Below are positions 44,461-54,135 of a DNA stretch of 64,000 nucleotides, one piece after another. The position numbers and the translations under genes were made by a program. Each line of letters starts with the position of its first letter. Position 1 is the first letter of the stretch. The notes below the pieces were generated by a model that was not told the origin of the DNA, did no database searches, and worked only from the letters and a program-made list of their open reading frames with translations. This DNA comes from Bacteroidales bacterium. Its GTDB lineage: Bacteria; Bacteroidota; Bacteroidia; Bacteroidales; P3. The DNA lies in assembly GCA_017934545.1 (NCBI GenBank), contig JAGBJI010000005.1, positions 124,001 through 188,000 of the forward strand, read 5' to 3'.

Positions 44461-44979
44461 TTATTTATTAAGACCTAATTTCTTTGATATAAGCGACGTA
44501 ACGTCGTCACTATCACCTGCATACCACAATATGCCGTTGCTTTCAAATATATAGTCGTATTTGTTTTCCTTTGCCACGCTTTCGGCTGCTTGTTTCACTT
44601 TGTTGTATATTTCTTCCGTCAGTTCGGCTTCTTTGTTTGACATCTCAACTTGGCTGTTGCTTCTGAAAGCCTGTATTCTCTGTGCGGCATCGTTAAGTTC
44701 TTTTTCTTTGTTTTGTTTCAACAAATCGGAAAGTTGGTCTTTTTTTGCCATGTATTCGGATTCCAATCTTTGATATTCTTTAACCATTGATTCCAATTCC
44801 GTGTTCAACTGTTCCATGTATTCTTTCAAAGTGTTTTGTGCTTTGTCGTAATCGGGCATCTTTACTATAAGGTCTTTGGAATTGAAGTGTCCCAACTTCA
44901 CCGCCCGCTGTGCATAGGTGTTTGCAGCAAAGAATGTAAACAATGCTGCTAATGTCAATAATTGAATTGCTTTTTTCAT
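44461..44979 (-). CDS. OmpH/Skp-family periplasmic chaperone (second copy)
   Basis: 172 residues. The signal peptide is MKKAIQLLTLAALFTFFAANTYAQ. A beta core (VKLGHFNSKDLIVKMPDYDKAQ) and a long coiled coil (about 50-130, Glu/Lys/Gln-rich) form the tentacles of the Skp trimer. The C-terminal part is YDYIFESNGILWYAGDSDDVTSLISKKLGL. It helps outer-membrane proteins cross the periplasm. It lies last in the porG-uppS-bamA-ompH-ompH block. Confidence 0.9.
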   Translation of the reverse strand: MKKAIQLLTLAALFTFFAANTYAQRAVKLGHFNSKDLIVKMPDYDKAQNTLKEYMEQLNTELESMVKEYQRLESEYMAKKDQLSDLLKQNKEKELNDAAQRIQAFRSNSQVEMSNKEAELTEEIYNKVKQAAESVAKENKYDYIFESNGILWYAGDSDDVTSLISKKLGLNK

Positions 44980-45008
44980 TACTTTAAATTTATTTTTGTG
45001 ATTATTAA

Positions 45009-45545
45009 TTACTGTTTTTTCTTTGTTGTACCCGAAACTTTGTATCCTAATTCCGCAAGTACCAAATCGGAAATATCCGTTTTGTCGTCTACATACAACA
45101 ATGCCGCTCCGCCGGCTTTGTCAAAAATGGCGTTAAGGTTCTTTTCCTGTGCAAGTTTTTCTATTGCGTTGTAGACTTTGTCCTGTATCGGTTTGATAAG
45201 TTCGGCACGTTTTTTGGCCAAGTCACCGTCGCTGCCGAAACGTTGCTTTTGCAAATTCTTGGCACTCTTTTCCGCAGCGATTATTTCATTTTCTTTCTTT
45301 GTCTTTAAATCGCTCGGCATCAATACGGCTTCTGCCTGATATTGTTTATACATTTTGTCAACTTCCGAAAGTTTGTTCTCCACTTCTTTTTGCCATTGCA
45401 ACGAGGCGTCTTCCAGTTCTTTTTGTGCTTGTTTGTATTCAGGCATATTGTTAAGAATATAATCCGAATCAACGCAAGCGAATTTCTGTGACATTGCCGT
45501 CAGAGTGCAAACCATCATCAGCGTAAGTACGATTGTCTTTTTCAT
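45009..45545 (-). CDS. OmpH/Skp-family periplasmic chaperone (first copy)
   Basis: 178 residues. The signal peptide is MKKTIVLTLMMVCTLTAMSQ. The core FACVDSDYILNNMPEYKQAQKELE is followed by a coiled coil and a C-terminal LNAIFDKAGGAALLYVDDKTDISDLVLAELGY. It is paralogous to the next gene and separated from it by 29 bp. It lies 34 bp after bamA, whose substrates it likely escorts. Confidence 0.9.
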   Translation of the reverse strand: MKKTIVLTLMMVCTLTAMSQKFACVDSDYILNNMPEYKQAQKELEDASLQWQKEVENKLSEVDKMYKQYQAEAVLMPSDLKTKKENEIIAAEKSAKNLQKQRFGSDGDLAKKRAELIKPIQDKVYNAIEKLAQEKNLNAIFDKAGGAALLYVDDKTDISDLVLAELGYKVSGTTKKKQ

Positions 45546-45579
45546 TGTAAAATCTCCCTATATATTACATTTATTAATA

Positions 45580-48141
45580 TTAATCAATAGAACCTCCTAT
45601 GGATATGTGGAAGTGACCTTTGCTTCGTTCGGTCTGTCCGTATGAAGGGTCAAAACCGTATCCCCAATCAAAGCCCAACAGTCCGAAGTACGGCATGAAT
45701 ATTCTTACGCCGAAGCCTGCCGAGCGGTGCATCTTAAACGGTGAGAATTCTTTGAAATCCCCCCAAGAGTTACCGCCTTCTGCAAAGGTTAAGAAGTAAA
45801 CCGTTGCCGTAGGATTCAACGATATAGGATATCTTAACTCCATGGTGAACTTGTCAAACACCGTTGCTCCGTTGGTAGGGGTAAGTTTGGAATATTCGTA
45901 ACCGCGTAACGATACCACTTCTCGTCCGTCCAACGCATATCCGGACAGACCGTCGCCTCCCAAATAGAATCTTTCAAAAGGAGAATATCCCACTTCGTCG
46001 TTGTAACGTCCCAAGAAACCGAAACGCGTTCTTGCAGACAAAACAAGGTTGTCTATAATATTCAGATACCATCCTGCACGGAAGTTTATCTTGTAGTATT
46101 CAAGCCATCGGTATTGGTCTTGAAGCGAAGCCGTAGAATAGTCTTTGCCGTTAACCAACGAGTAAGGGAAAGTGAAAGAACCCTCAACGCTTACTTCGCT
46201 TCCTGCTTTTTGATAAAGCGGTTGGTCAACCGAATTACGTGCAATGGTTAAAGTATAAGCCAAATTGTTTGCTTTACCAGTAGTCATTATAAAAGAAGTT
46301 GCGTTCTTTACATCATATAATTGATACTTTATACCTTGTACGAAAGTAAAGTAGTCGTCAGGCCAAGTCAAACGTTTTCCCAAAGAAACGCTTGCACCTA
46401 ATATTTTTATATGGTAATTGCTTACATCGGTATAGTACGAATCGTTTTGGAACGAATAGTATATTGCACCGCTCAAAGCGTTGGGTTTTCTGCCTCCCAA
46501 CCACGGTTCGGTAAAAGAAAGCGAGCCTGAAAAATAGTACGAACCGTTGGTTTGCAGGGTTAAGGCTACCTTTTGTCCGTCGCCGACAGGGAAAGGACGC
46601 CACGCACTTGCGTCAAACATTTTTTTAGCCGAGAAATTCGTCAGCTGCAATTGCCCTTGCAACAACAACAAACCTCCTCCGAATCCTACGGAACCGTTTA
46701 TTACGTTGCCGCTGTTTGCTTCCACCAATTCATATGTAATATCCACCGTTCCGTTTTTCGGGTCCGGTTCAATTTTAGGGTTGATTTTGGTTTGGTCAAA
46801 GTAGCCTAATTGGTTTATTTCGCGTAGCGAGCGATACACATCGTCCCTTGAAAACAATTCACCCGGTATTGTTTTCAATTCTCTGCGTACAACAAAATCG
46901 TTTGTTGAGGTGTTGCCCGTTATTTCCACACGTCCTATTCTTGCTTGTTCACCTTCAACAATACGCATTTCTATATCTATGGAGTCGTTTTCTACATTTA
47001 TTTCCGTAGGAATAACCCTGAAAAATAAATATCCGTCATCCATGTAAAGCGAAGAAATATCTTTGCCCGTAGGGTCGTAAGTCACATTGCGTTGAAGCAG
47101 TTCTTTGTTGTACGGGTCGCCTTTGTTAATACGCAAACGTTCGGATAATTCTTTTGAAGAGTACTTTGTATTTCCTACCCATGTGATATTTCTGAAATAA
47201 TATTTCTTTCCTTCATAGATATTCATATTAACAACCATTTCATCTTTCGTTTTCGGTTGTTTTTTTAATACAGATGCAATGCCTCTTCCAATGTTTCTGA
47301 AGAAATCTTTCTTTACTTCCCTTGTTTGAATATAGTTTGTGTCCCATGTAATTCGGGCATCTCTGTATCCTTCGTTGTTGTATTTGTCTATGATGTTGGT
47401 TTTGTCTTCTTCAAAATCTTTTTCAATAAAGCGTGAAGACTTCCACACACGCCACCATCTGTATTCTTTTGTGTTTTTCATCTGACGGCGAACCTGCCCG
47501 TCGGAAAAAAACTCATTGCCTTGCGGTTTAATTGTTCCTATACGAACCTTTGACCCTTTGTTTATTTTGAATATAAGGTGTGCCTGTTTTCTTTTGGACG
47601 CTTCGGACGTATCGGCTATTTCCTCTATCTCCGTTTTGGCAAGGTAATATCCTTTGTCTGCAAAGTAATCATTGATAATATTGATGCAATTGCTTTTTAA
47701 GTTGTCGGTGACGACATCACCCATTGAGATGTGAAGTTTTTCTTTTATTTTGTCTGCTTCACCCCTTGATACGCCGTTGAAGTTGAATGAAGCCAGACGC
47801 GGTTTGGTTTTCAGATTGTATTCCAAGAATACGGTTCTGCCTTCTGAACGCACAATATATATATGTACATCTTCGAATATTCCTTGTTTCCACAGACGGT
47901 CAATGGCAGAAGAAAATTTCTCGGAAGGTATCATTATCTTTTCCCCTACGGAGATTCCTGCCAACAAAATCACGCTGTTTTCGTCCAAATTATCAGCTCC
48001 CGTTATCTCTATTCCGCCTATTTCATATTCTTTAGGATAGTAATAGTCCAACTCTATTGCCGAACCCTGTGTTTGTGCCGTTAAATTAAAGCATCCTAAC
48101 AATAAAACTATTAAAAGGCCTGTATATATTGTTTTGTTCAT
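45580..48141 (-). CDS. bamA: BamA outer-membrane protein assembly factor
   Basis: About 853 residues from MNKTIYTGLLIVLLLGCFNLTAQ. Five POTRA-type segments occupy about 40-440 (for example VDITYELVEANSGNVINGSVGFGGG at the barrel junction) and a 16-strand barrel follows, with the lid-loop motif YLGGDGLSGYALDGREVVSLRGY and a final strand ending HFHISIGGSID. It inserts beta-barrel proteins into the outer membrane. An ATG at 48183 would add 14 residues. Confidence 0.94.
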   Translation of the reverse strand: MNKTIYTGLLIVLLLGCFNLTAQTQGSAIELDYYYPKEYEIGGIEITGADNLDENSVILLAGISVGEKIMIPSEKFSSAIDRLWKQGIFEDVHIYIVRSEGRTVFLEYNLKTKPRLASFNFNGVSRGEADKIKEKLHISMGDVVTDNLKSNCINIINDYFADKGYYLAKTEIEEIADTSEASKRKQAHLIFKINKGSKVRIGTIKPQGNEFFSDGQVRRQMKNTKEYRWWRVWKSSRFIEKDFEEDKTNIIDKYNNEGYRDARITWDTNYIQTREVKKDFFRNIGRGIASVLKKQPKTKDEMVVNMNIYEGKKYYFRNITWVGNTKYSSKELSERLRINKGDPYNKELLQRNVTYDPTGKDISSLYMDDGYLFFRVIPTEINVENDSIDIEMRIVEGEQARIGRVEITGNTSTNDFVVRRELKTIPGELFSRDDVYRSLREINQLGYFDQTKINPKIEPDPKNGTVDITYELVEANSGNVINGSVGFGGGLLLLQGQLQLTNFSAKKMFDASAWRPFPVGDGQKVALTLQTNGSYYFSGSLSFTEPWLGGRKPNALSGAIYYSFQNDSYYTDVSNYHIKILGASVSLGKRLTWPDDYFTFVQGIKYQLYDVKNATSFIMTTGKANNLAYTLTIARNSVDQPLYQKAGSEVSVEGSFTFPYSLVNGKDYSTASLQDQYRWLEYYKINFRAGWYLNIIDNLVLSARTRFGFLGRYNDEVGYSPFERFYLGGDGLSGYALDGREVVSLRGYEYSKLTPTNGATVFDKFTMELRYPISLNPTATVYFLTFAEGGNSWGDFKEFSPFKMHRSAGFGVRIFMPYFGLLGFDWGYGFDPSYGQTERSKGHFHISIGGSID

Positions 48142-48234
48142 CCGTTTTTTTCTAAAATACATCATATTACCTGCAAAATCCATACCTTAAATAACGCTGA
48201 TATTTCAATTTCATTTTATAAACCGCTGTTTTTT

Positions 48235-48984
48235 TTACTTTTTTTCTATTTGCAGACCTGTTTTGCCGAACCGTCTTTGGCGTTTTTGATAATCTATTAC
48301 GGCTTTGTATAAATCTTCTTTGCTGAAATCAGGCCACAAAACATCGGTAAAGTATAATTCACTGTAAGCTATCTGCCACAGAAGGAAATTGCTTATACGC
48401 AGTTCGCCCGATGTTCTTATCAAAAGGTCAGGGTCAGGCATGCCGGAAGTAAGAAGACTGTTTGATATTGTCTGTTCGTCAATTCCGTCAACGCTCATGC
48501 GGTTTTCTTTCACGGCAAGGGCAATATTTTTCACGGCATTGACCATTTCCCAACGCGAAGAATAGTTTAGTGCCAAGCAAAGCGTCATCCGGGTGTTTTG
48601 TTGTGTAATTTGCTTCAGATAATTTAAAGAATTTTGCAGTTCTGGGTTGAGTTGGTCGGTGTCACCTATGGTTTGAAACCGTATATTGTTATCCGTAAGG
48701 GTTTTTTCTTCGTTCAGCATGGTTTGTGCCAATAACTGCATCAACATATCCACTTCCTGTTTGGGACGGCCCCAGTTTTCCTTGCTGAAAGTATACAAAG
48801 TAAGATATTTTATGCCTGTTTCCGCACATGCTTCGCAGATGTTTCTCACTGCGGGAATGCCGTGTTGATGACCGAAAATACGTTCTTGGTTTTGTTTTTG
48901 AGCCCATCTGCCGTTGCCGTCCATGATTACGGCAATATGTACGGGCAAATTATTTTTGTTTATTGCGGATTTCAAATCTTCCAT
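48235..48984 (-). CDS. uppS: Undecaprenyl diphosphate synthase
   Basis: About 249 residues. AVIMDGNGRWAQ carries the catalytic aspartate (about D22), with GHQHGIPAVRNICEACAETGIKYLTLYTFSKENWGRP, LCLALNYSSRWEMVNA and LLIRTSGELRISNFLLWQIAYSELYF. It makes the C55 lipid carrier for peptidoglycan and surface polysaccharides. It lies between porG and bamA as in Porphyromonas. Confidence 0.95.
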   Translation of the reverse strand: MEDLKSAINKNNLPVHIAVIMDGNGRWAQKQNQERIFGHQHGIPAVRNICEACAETGIKYLTLYTFSKENWGRPKQEVDMLMQLLAQTMLNEEKTLTDNNIRFQTIGDTDQLNPELQNSLNYLKQITQQNTRMTLCLALNYSSRWEMVNAVKNIALAVKENRMSVDGIDEQTISNSLLTSGMPDPDLLIRTSGELRISNFLLWQIAYSELYFTDVLWPDFSKEDLYKAVIDYQKRQRRFGKTGLQIEKK

Positions 48985-49011
48985 ACACATTCTTTATATA
49001 ATATGAAGCAC

Positions 49012-49734
49012 TTAATTCTTAAAGAATTTGTCTAAATTAATCATTATTTTGGCTCCTCCGAAATAGTAACGGTCGTAAGGAGTGCCTTCGGTTATGCGTT
49101 GGTCTAATTCATCTGTCGGTGTAAACCGTAAAGCAATCTCTCCTTCAAGCGATATACCGCGTGCCAAGGCAATCTTTCCGCCTATGCCTAAAATCATAGC
49201 TATTCCCGTTGCGGATTTGTCGGAATCTACGCCTGCCAATGTCACCGTTGATGACGATGTATAGCCTGCTATGCCTATGCAACCGTACGGTGTCCAGTTG
49301 AAAACATTGTTTTCCGTTCTTGCAAGCGAAGTATATTTCAGCAAATTCATTTGTGCTTTGAGAGCAACTTCCCATATACCCGACGAATATACATCTTTGA
49401 AATCATTTTTATTTGATGATACGGACATATGTGTTAAAGTGGCTTCAAATGAGAGGCGTTTGTCCGTTATGCGTGCAAAAGAACCCTGAATGTAATCGCT
49501 TATTATGTTGTATTTGAACGCAATTCCGTACGCAGGATTGTAATCAAAATTTTGTAAAGCACTCTTGTAACCGTTCCATTCGCCCCTGTACTGCGACAAA
49601 CCGCCCGATAAGCCTATTTCAAATGTTTTTCTTTTTTGACCTCCTCCCGTTAAAACGAATTCCTGTGCGTTTGCAACGGCAAAAGCCATGCACAGAAAAG
49701 AAAATACCGCAACTTTGATGAATGTTTTTCTCAT
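49012..49734 (-). CDS. porG: PorG-like outer-membrane protein (DUF6089)
   Basis: 240 residues. The signal peptide is MRKTFIKVAVFSFLCMAFAVANAQ. The barrel begins FEIGLSGGLSQYRGEWNG and shows FDYNPAYGIAFKYNI, RLSFEATLTHMSVS, NVFNWTPYGCIGIAGY and a final strand YYFGGAKIMINLDKFFKN. As I recall, the order porG-uppS-bamA-ompH-ompH matches P. gingivalis PG0189-PG0193, where PorG is a T9SS component. Two T9SS cargo genes in this window fit that role. Confidence 0.82.
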   Translation of the reverse strand: MRKTFIKVAVFSFLCMAFAVANAQEFVLTGGGQKRKTFEIGLSGGLSQYRGEWNGYKSALQNFDYNPAYGIAFKYNIISDYIQGSFARITDKRLSFEATLTHMSVSSNKNDFKDVYSSGIWEVALKAQMNLLKYTSLARTENNVFNWTPYGCIGIAGYTSSSTVTLAGVDSDKSATGIAMILGIGGKIALARGISLEGEIALRFTPTDELDQRITEGTPYDRYYFGGAKIMINLDKFFKN

Positions 49735-49756
49735 TTGTCTTTATTCCTTGTGTGAA

Positions 49757-50353
49757 TTAATATTGTCCTGCCGCACTGTTAACCTGTTCATAAAGGTTTA
49801 TTTGCAGGTCGGACTTTAAATTTTCCATTATTTTATCATCATCAAACGGGTTGAAAACAGGTTTCTTCCTTTTTCTTTTCACCCTTTGGTAAACGTCTTC
49901 TTCATCCTGCGAAAACAAATCCGCTTGTACGCACTGCGGTTTGGCGGAATATTTCAGTTCTTCTTTCTCAGGGTAGAGTACTTTTGAGGTAAGAATGCCG
50001 TTAACTGTCCTCATGTTTTTTACAAGCAACGAACTTTGTTTCTCGCAGTCCCTGCCTATTATAACAAGCAGGCGTTTGGGTGTTTTGAGTTGCGGAATGA
50101 CGGGCAGGGTATTGTCCATCATTATGTACAAAAGTCCGTTTGTTTCGTCTTGAAACATAGCCGTAGGGACATTGTTCAGAGTATCCTGTTGTTCGTCATA
50201 AAAACCGAAATCCCTTACCCGTTTAAACTGCAATCCTGCCATACGGTGCAGACATCCGCAGGTGTAATAAAACGGCTCGTGCGTCACTATAGCTATAATA
50301 GTGAACGGTTCGCTGTCAAGTTCGGGTATTTGCCTGCGGTTTATTGCTTTCAT
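49757..50353 (-). CDS. Uncharacterised protein, possibly a divergent IPExxVDY member
   Basis: 198 residues, no signal peptide. The N-terminal 105 residues form a mixed alpha/beta region (FTIIAIVTHEPFYYTCGCLHRMAGLQFKRV) ending in LPVIPQLKTPKRLLVIIG, which recalls the IPExxVDY motif. The C-terminus is acidic/basic and probably disordered (QDEEDVYQRVKRKRKKP). A -7 box TACTTTTG (50378-50371) gives a leader of about 10 nt. Its stop is 22 bp before porG, so it may lead that operon. Function unknown. Confidence 0.6.
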   Translation of the reverse strand: MKAINRRQIPELDSEPFTIIAIVTHEPFYYTCGCLHRMAGLQFKRVRDFGFYDEQQDTLNNVPTAMFQDETNGLLYIMMDNTLPVIPQLKTPKRLLVIIGRDCEKQSSLLVKNMRTVNGILTSKVLYPEKEELKYSAKPQCVQADLFSQDEEDVYQRVKRKRKKPVFNPFDDDKIMENLKSDLQINLYEQVNSAAGQY

Positions 50354-50392
50354 TACAAAGGACTTTTGTGCAAAAGTAATAAATTTTTTTTA

Positions 50393-50424
50393 TTTGCCGC
50401 CGGCCGTTTGCCGCCGGCGGCAAA
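50393..50424. repeat. GC-rich 12-bp inverted repeat
   Basis: TTTGCCGCCGGC and GCCGGCGGCAAA around an 8-nt loop, far richer in GC than its surroundings. It lies between aspS and the 49757 gene. The T run follows only on the plus strand, so it is not a standard terminator for the minus-strand genes. Confidence 0.6.
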
Positions 50425-50432
50425 GGTTTTTC

Positions 50433-52193
50433 TTATTTCTTTTCCGTAGGAACCAATGAAAGATAAAGTTCGTCCAATTGTTTTTGGTCTATAAAGTTAG
50501 GCGAATCACTCATAAGGTCCCTTCCGCTGTTGTTTTTAGGGAACGCAATGAAATCGCGTATTGAATCGCAGCCTGCAAATATGGAACACAAACGGTCAAA
50601 ACCGAAAGCCACTCCAGCATGAGGCGGAGCTCCGTAACGGAATGCATCCATAAGAAATCCGAATTGCGACAGGGCTTCCTGTTGGGTAAATCCCAAGGCT
50701 TCAAACATACGCATCTGCATATCCCTGTTGTGAATTCTCACGCTTCCGCCGCCGACTTCCGTTCCGTTGATGACCAAATCGTAAGCCCATGCACGCACTT
50801 TGCCCGGGTCTTTGTCCAAAAGTTCGGGGTAATCCTCGGGATTTGGAGCGGTAAACGGATGGTGCATTGCATAAAAACGGTTGTCTTCTTCGTTCCATTC
50901 CAAAAGAGGGAAATCGGTAACCCAAGTTATTGCATAATTGAACGGGTCCCTTAGGTTCAACTGCGAACCCATCTCCAAACGCAATGCACACAGTTGAGTG
51001 CGCACTTGCATGGCTTTGCCGCTCATCACCAACATCAAGTCGCCTTTCTGTGCTGCGAACTTTTGTGCAAAAAGCATCAAATCCTGTTGTGAATAAAACT
51101 TATCCACCGATGATTTCAAAGTGCCGTCTTCGTTGTATTTGATATAGACAAGACCCTTTGCACCGACCTGCGGACGTTTTACAAAATCGGTAAGAGCATC
51201 CAACTGTTTGCGTGTATATTCCGCACAACCCTTTGCACAAATGCCCACCACAAGTTCTGCATCGTCAAACACTTTAAAGCCTTTGCCTTTGGCTACGTCG
51301 TCAAGTTCAACGAATTGCATGTCAAAACGCAAATCAGGTTTGTCGCTTCCGTAATATTTCATCGCATCATGCCAAGTCATACGCTGGAATTTACCGAAAT
51401 GAAGATTCTTTTCTTTTTCGAACAAATGCTTGATAAGTCCTTCAAACATGTTCAAAACGTCTTCCTGCTGCACAAAACTCATCTCGCAGTCTATCTGCGT
51501 AAATTCAGGTTGTCTGTCCGCTCTTAAGTCTTCGTCACGGAAACATTTTACAATCTGAAAATATCTGTCAAAACCCGACACCATCAACAATTGTTTGTAT
51601 TGTTGAGGGCTTTGCGGAAGAGCATAAAATTGGTTGGGATTCATTCTTGAAGGCACAACGAAATCCCTTGCCCCTTCGGGTGTGGACTTGATAAGGAACG
51701 GAGTTTCTATTTCCAAAAAGTTTTCGTTGGATAAATAGTTTCTGACCAGTTGTGCCAAACGGTGACGCAGTTCCAAATTTTTTCTTACCACGCTTCGGCG
51801 TAAGTCCAAGTAACGGTACTTCATCCGCAGTTCATCTCCTCCGTCCGTATTGTCTTCTATGGTAAACGGAGGCAAATCAGACGGGTTCAGCACTTCTATT
51901 TCCGAAACCTCTATCTCAATATCTCCCGTAGCAATGTTTTTATTTTTGTTGCTTCTTTCCCTTACAATGCCTTTAACTCTCAACACATATTCCCTGCCGA
52001 GCGTTTTGGCTTGCTCGTAAAGGGCTTTGTTTGTTTCAACGTTGCAAACCAATTGGGTTATTCCGTAACGGTCACGCAAGTCAATGAACGTCATACTTCC
52101 CAAATCCCTTGATTTTTGCAGCCAACCGCACAGAGTAACTTCCTGTCCGCAGTCTTCTATTCTTAATTCTCCGCAAGTTTTGTTTCTAAGCAT
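50433..52193 (-). CDS. aspS: Aspartate-tRNA ligase
   Basis: 586 residues. Class II synthetase with an N-terminal OB-fold anticodon domain ([29 protein letters not shown]), motif 2 [20 protein letters not shown], a bacterial GAD insert (about 290-400) and motif 3 [15 protein letters not shown]. It charges tRNA-Asp. A -7 box TAACTTTG (52234-52227) lies upstream. Confidence 0.97.
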   Translation of the reverse strand: MLRNKTCGELRIEDCGQEVTLCGWLQKSRDLGSMTFIDLRDRYGITQLVCNVETNKALYEQAKTLGREYVLRVKGIVRERSNKNKNIATGDIEIEVSEIEVLNPSDLPPFTIEDNTDGGDELRMKYRYLDLRRSVVRKNLELRHRLAQLVRNYLSNENFLEIETPFLIKSTPEGARDFVVPSRMNPNQFYALPQSPQQYKQLLMVSGFDRYFQIVKCFRDEDLRADRQPEFTQIDCEMSFVQQEDVLNMFEGLIKHLFEKEKNLHFGKFQRMTWHDAMKYYGSDKPDLRFDMQFVELDDVAKGKGFKVFDDAELVVGICAKGCAEYTRKQLDALTDFVKRPQVGAKGLVYIKYNEDGTLKSSVDKFYSQQDLMLFAQKFAAQKGDLMLVMSGKAMQVRTQLCALRLEMGSQLNLRDPFNYAITWVTDFPLLEWNEEDNRFYAMHHPFTAPNPEDYPELLDKDPGKVRAWAYDLVINGTEVGGGSVRIHNRDMQMRMFEALGFTQQEALSQFGFLMDAFRYGAPPHAGVAFGFDRLCSIFAGCDSIRDFIAFPKNNSGRDLMSDSPNFIDQKQLDELYLSLVPTEKK

Positions 52194-52333
52194 AATCTCG
52201 TTGTTTATATGTCAATAATATATGTGCAAAGTTATAACATTTTGGGAAAACTAAGTAAAGTTTAATCAAATTCTTTTCCGAAAACAAATCCGCCCTTGGT
52301 GAAAACAATCCTGCCCTGCGGCGTTTTATTTTT

Positions 52334-52438
52334 GCCCTTTCTGAAAGTAAGTGCAAAAAAATCACATTTTTTGATCCAAAAAACCTATTTTTTTACATCA
52401 AAAAAATAGATTTTTTTAATCTTACTTTCAGAAAGGGC
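52334..52438 (+). repeat. 105-bp A/T-phased palindromic element, copy 7
   Basis: GCCCTTTCTGAAAGTAA to TTACTTTCAGAAAGGGC, a perfect pairing of the ends. The units are TCACA, CCTAT and ATAGA: the third slot differs from the usual TCAGA. It lies between two minus-strand genes. Confidence 0.9.
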
Positions 52439-52443
52439 AAAAA

Positions 52444-52480
52444 CCTTTTGTGACATTAAACATGTTTAAGTCACAAAAGG
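52444..52480 (-). terminator. Terminator of the S41 peptidase gene
   Basis: CCTTTTGTGAC and GTCACAAAAGG pair, with inner TTAAACA/TGTTTAA extending the stem to 18 pairs with a small bulge. On the minus strand it is followed by TTTTT. Confidence 0.75.
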
Positions 52481-52557
52481 CAATGTTAAATAAAAGAAAG
52501 GATGAAAAAAAATGAAATTTTAATTATTAAAAATTTTACTCTTAATGGTTACAAAGT

Positions 52558-54132
52558 TCAAAACTTTTGTCTTACGGTCTGCAACTCGTTGTCCAATTTG
52601 GTGTATATCTTATAGAAAAAGGCATCGTCGTACAGGCTTTGGGCTATGTAGCCTTTCATCAACTGCTTTATTTCCTCCGTTTCCGACGCAGAAAGTCTGC
52701 CTGTTTGCACTCCGTTGGTTTTGGCGTAAGATATAAGTTTTTGGTATACGTCATTGCTTACGTTGTAACGGTTAAGAAAATCCGTTCCGTCGGAATATTG
52801 TTTGAACGTATTGCGGTTGTTGTCCACGTAATCAAAGCAATATTTGTAAATCAATCCGTTTTTAAACAATGAATTGAACGCTTCGGAACGTTTCAACGAC
52901 GTATAAGGAATGGTTATGTCGGGTTCTATTCCTCCGCCTCCGTAAACAAATCGGCCTTTTTTTGTTTTGTATTTCAGTTTTTCGTCGTGTTTGACCGTGT
53001 CGGTCATGTTGTCGTCAAAGCGGGTTATGAAATCTTCGAAATATTTGTCGGGGTCGCCTTTGATGTAAGGGCGTTGTATACATCTTCCGCTCGGAGTGTA
53101 GTACCGTGCAACGGTGATGCGTACAGCCGAATTGTCAGACAGCATGCGTTGTTCCTGTACCAAACCTTTGCCGAAGGTGCGTCTTCCGGCTATAATTCCG
53201 CGGTCGTTGTCCTGAATGCAGCCGCTGACTATCTCCGATGCCGAAGCCGACATTTCGTTAATCATAACTATCAATTTGCCTTGCTCAAACAATCCTCCCG
53301 AAGTGGCATAAGAGTCGCTTCTTCCCCGCAAACGTCCGTTGGTGTACACAATCAAATCGCCTTTTGCCGTAAACTCGTCCGCTATGGCTACGGCTTGGTC
53401 CAAGTATCCGCCGCCGTTGTTGCGTAAATCAAAGACAAGTTGTTTCATTCCCTGTTTGTTCAAGGCACGGAGTGCCGAAGCAACTTCGTCGTGCGAGTTG
53501 GCGGTGAATTCTTCCAACTTTATGTAACCCGTAATGTCATCAAGCATTCCGTAGTAAGCAACGGCTTTTGTCTTTATGACGTCACGTTTGACTGTAAAAC
53601 CCAACAAATGGTCAACGCCTTTGCGTTTTATGTCCAAACGCACCGTGCTTCCTTTGCGGCCTTTTAACAAATGCAGAACGGTATCGTTGGTTATGTTTTT
53701 GAGTTTTCTGCCGTCCACTTTGACTATTCTGTCACCTGCAAGAATGCCTGCCTTTTCGCTCGGTCCTCCGTTGATGGTTCTCACCACTGCAATGGTATCG
53801 TCAACTATTCGGAACTGAATGCCTATGCCGTCAAAGTTGCCTTTGAGGTCGTCGTTCTCGTTTTTGACCTGTTCTTTTGTCAAATACACACTGTGGGGGT
53901 CCAATTCCGTAAGCAGACAACGGATAGCTTCGTCGGTAAGCGAGTCTTTGTCGGTTTTATCCACGTAGTCATGGTCAATAATGTTTAGAATATAACCAAT
54001 CTTGTTGCCTGCGGCGGTATTCAAAGCAAAAGAGGAAGAATTGTCAGGCTTTTTCAGTACGAAAAAACCGATAGCCATGCCTATGATTACAGACACGGCT
54101 GCGATTAAAGGTATATACGATTGTTTTCTCAT
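52558..54132 (-). CDS. S41-family C-terminal processing peptidase
   Basis: 524 residues. An N-terminal membrane segment or signal anchor (IPLIAAVSVIIGMAIGFFVL) is followed by a PDZ domain (about 95-180, FDGIGIQFRIVDDTIAVVRTINGGPSEKAGILAGDRIVKVDGR) and the protease core with VFDLRNNGGG, catalytic serine in EMSASASEIVSG and lysine in GRRTFGKGLVQ. CtpA-like enzymes trim periplasmic proteins. It starts 3 bp after lysS. Confidence 0.93.
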   Translation of the reverse strand: MRKQSYIPLIAAVSVIIGMAIGFFVLKKPDNSSSFALNTAAGNKIGYILNIIDHDYVDKTDKDSLTDEAIRCLLTELDPHSVYLTKEQVKNENDDLKGNFDGIGIQFRIVDDTIAVVRTINGGPSEKAGILAGDRIVKVDGRKLKNITNDTVLHLLKGRKGSTVRLDIKRKGVDHLLGFTVKRDVIKTKAVAYYGMLDDITGYIKLEEFTANSHDEVASALRALNKQGMKQLVFDLRNNGGGYLDQAVAIADEFTAKGDLIVYTNGRLRGRSDSYATSGGLFEQGKLIVMINEMSASASEIVSGCIQDNDRGIIAGRRTFGKGLVQEQRMLSDNSAVRITVARYYTPSGRCIQRPYIKGDPDKYFEDFITRFDDNMTDTVKHDEKLKYKTKKGRFVYGGGGIEPDITIPYTSLKRSEAFNSLFKNGLIYKYCFDYVDNNRNTFKQYSDGTDFLNRYNVSNDVYQKLISYAKTNGVQTGRLSASETEEIKQLMKGYIAQSLYDDAFFYKIYTKLDNELQTVRQKF

Positions 54133-54135
54133 TGA

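Noticed and set aside
50393-50424. aspS terminator
   Set aside because: The T run follows the stem on the plus strand while aspS is transcribed on the minus strand; kept only as an inverted repeat.
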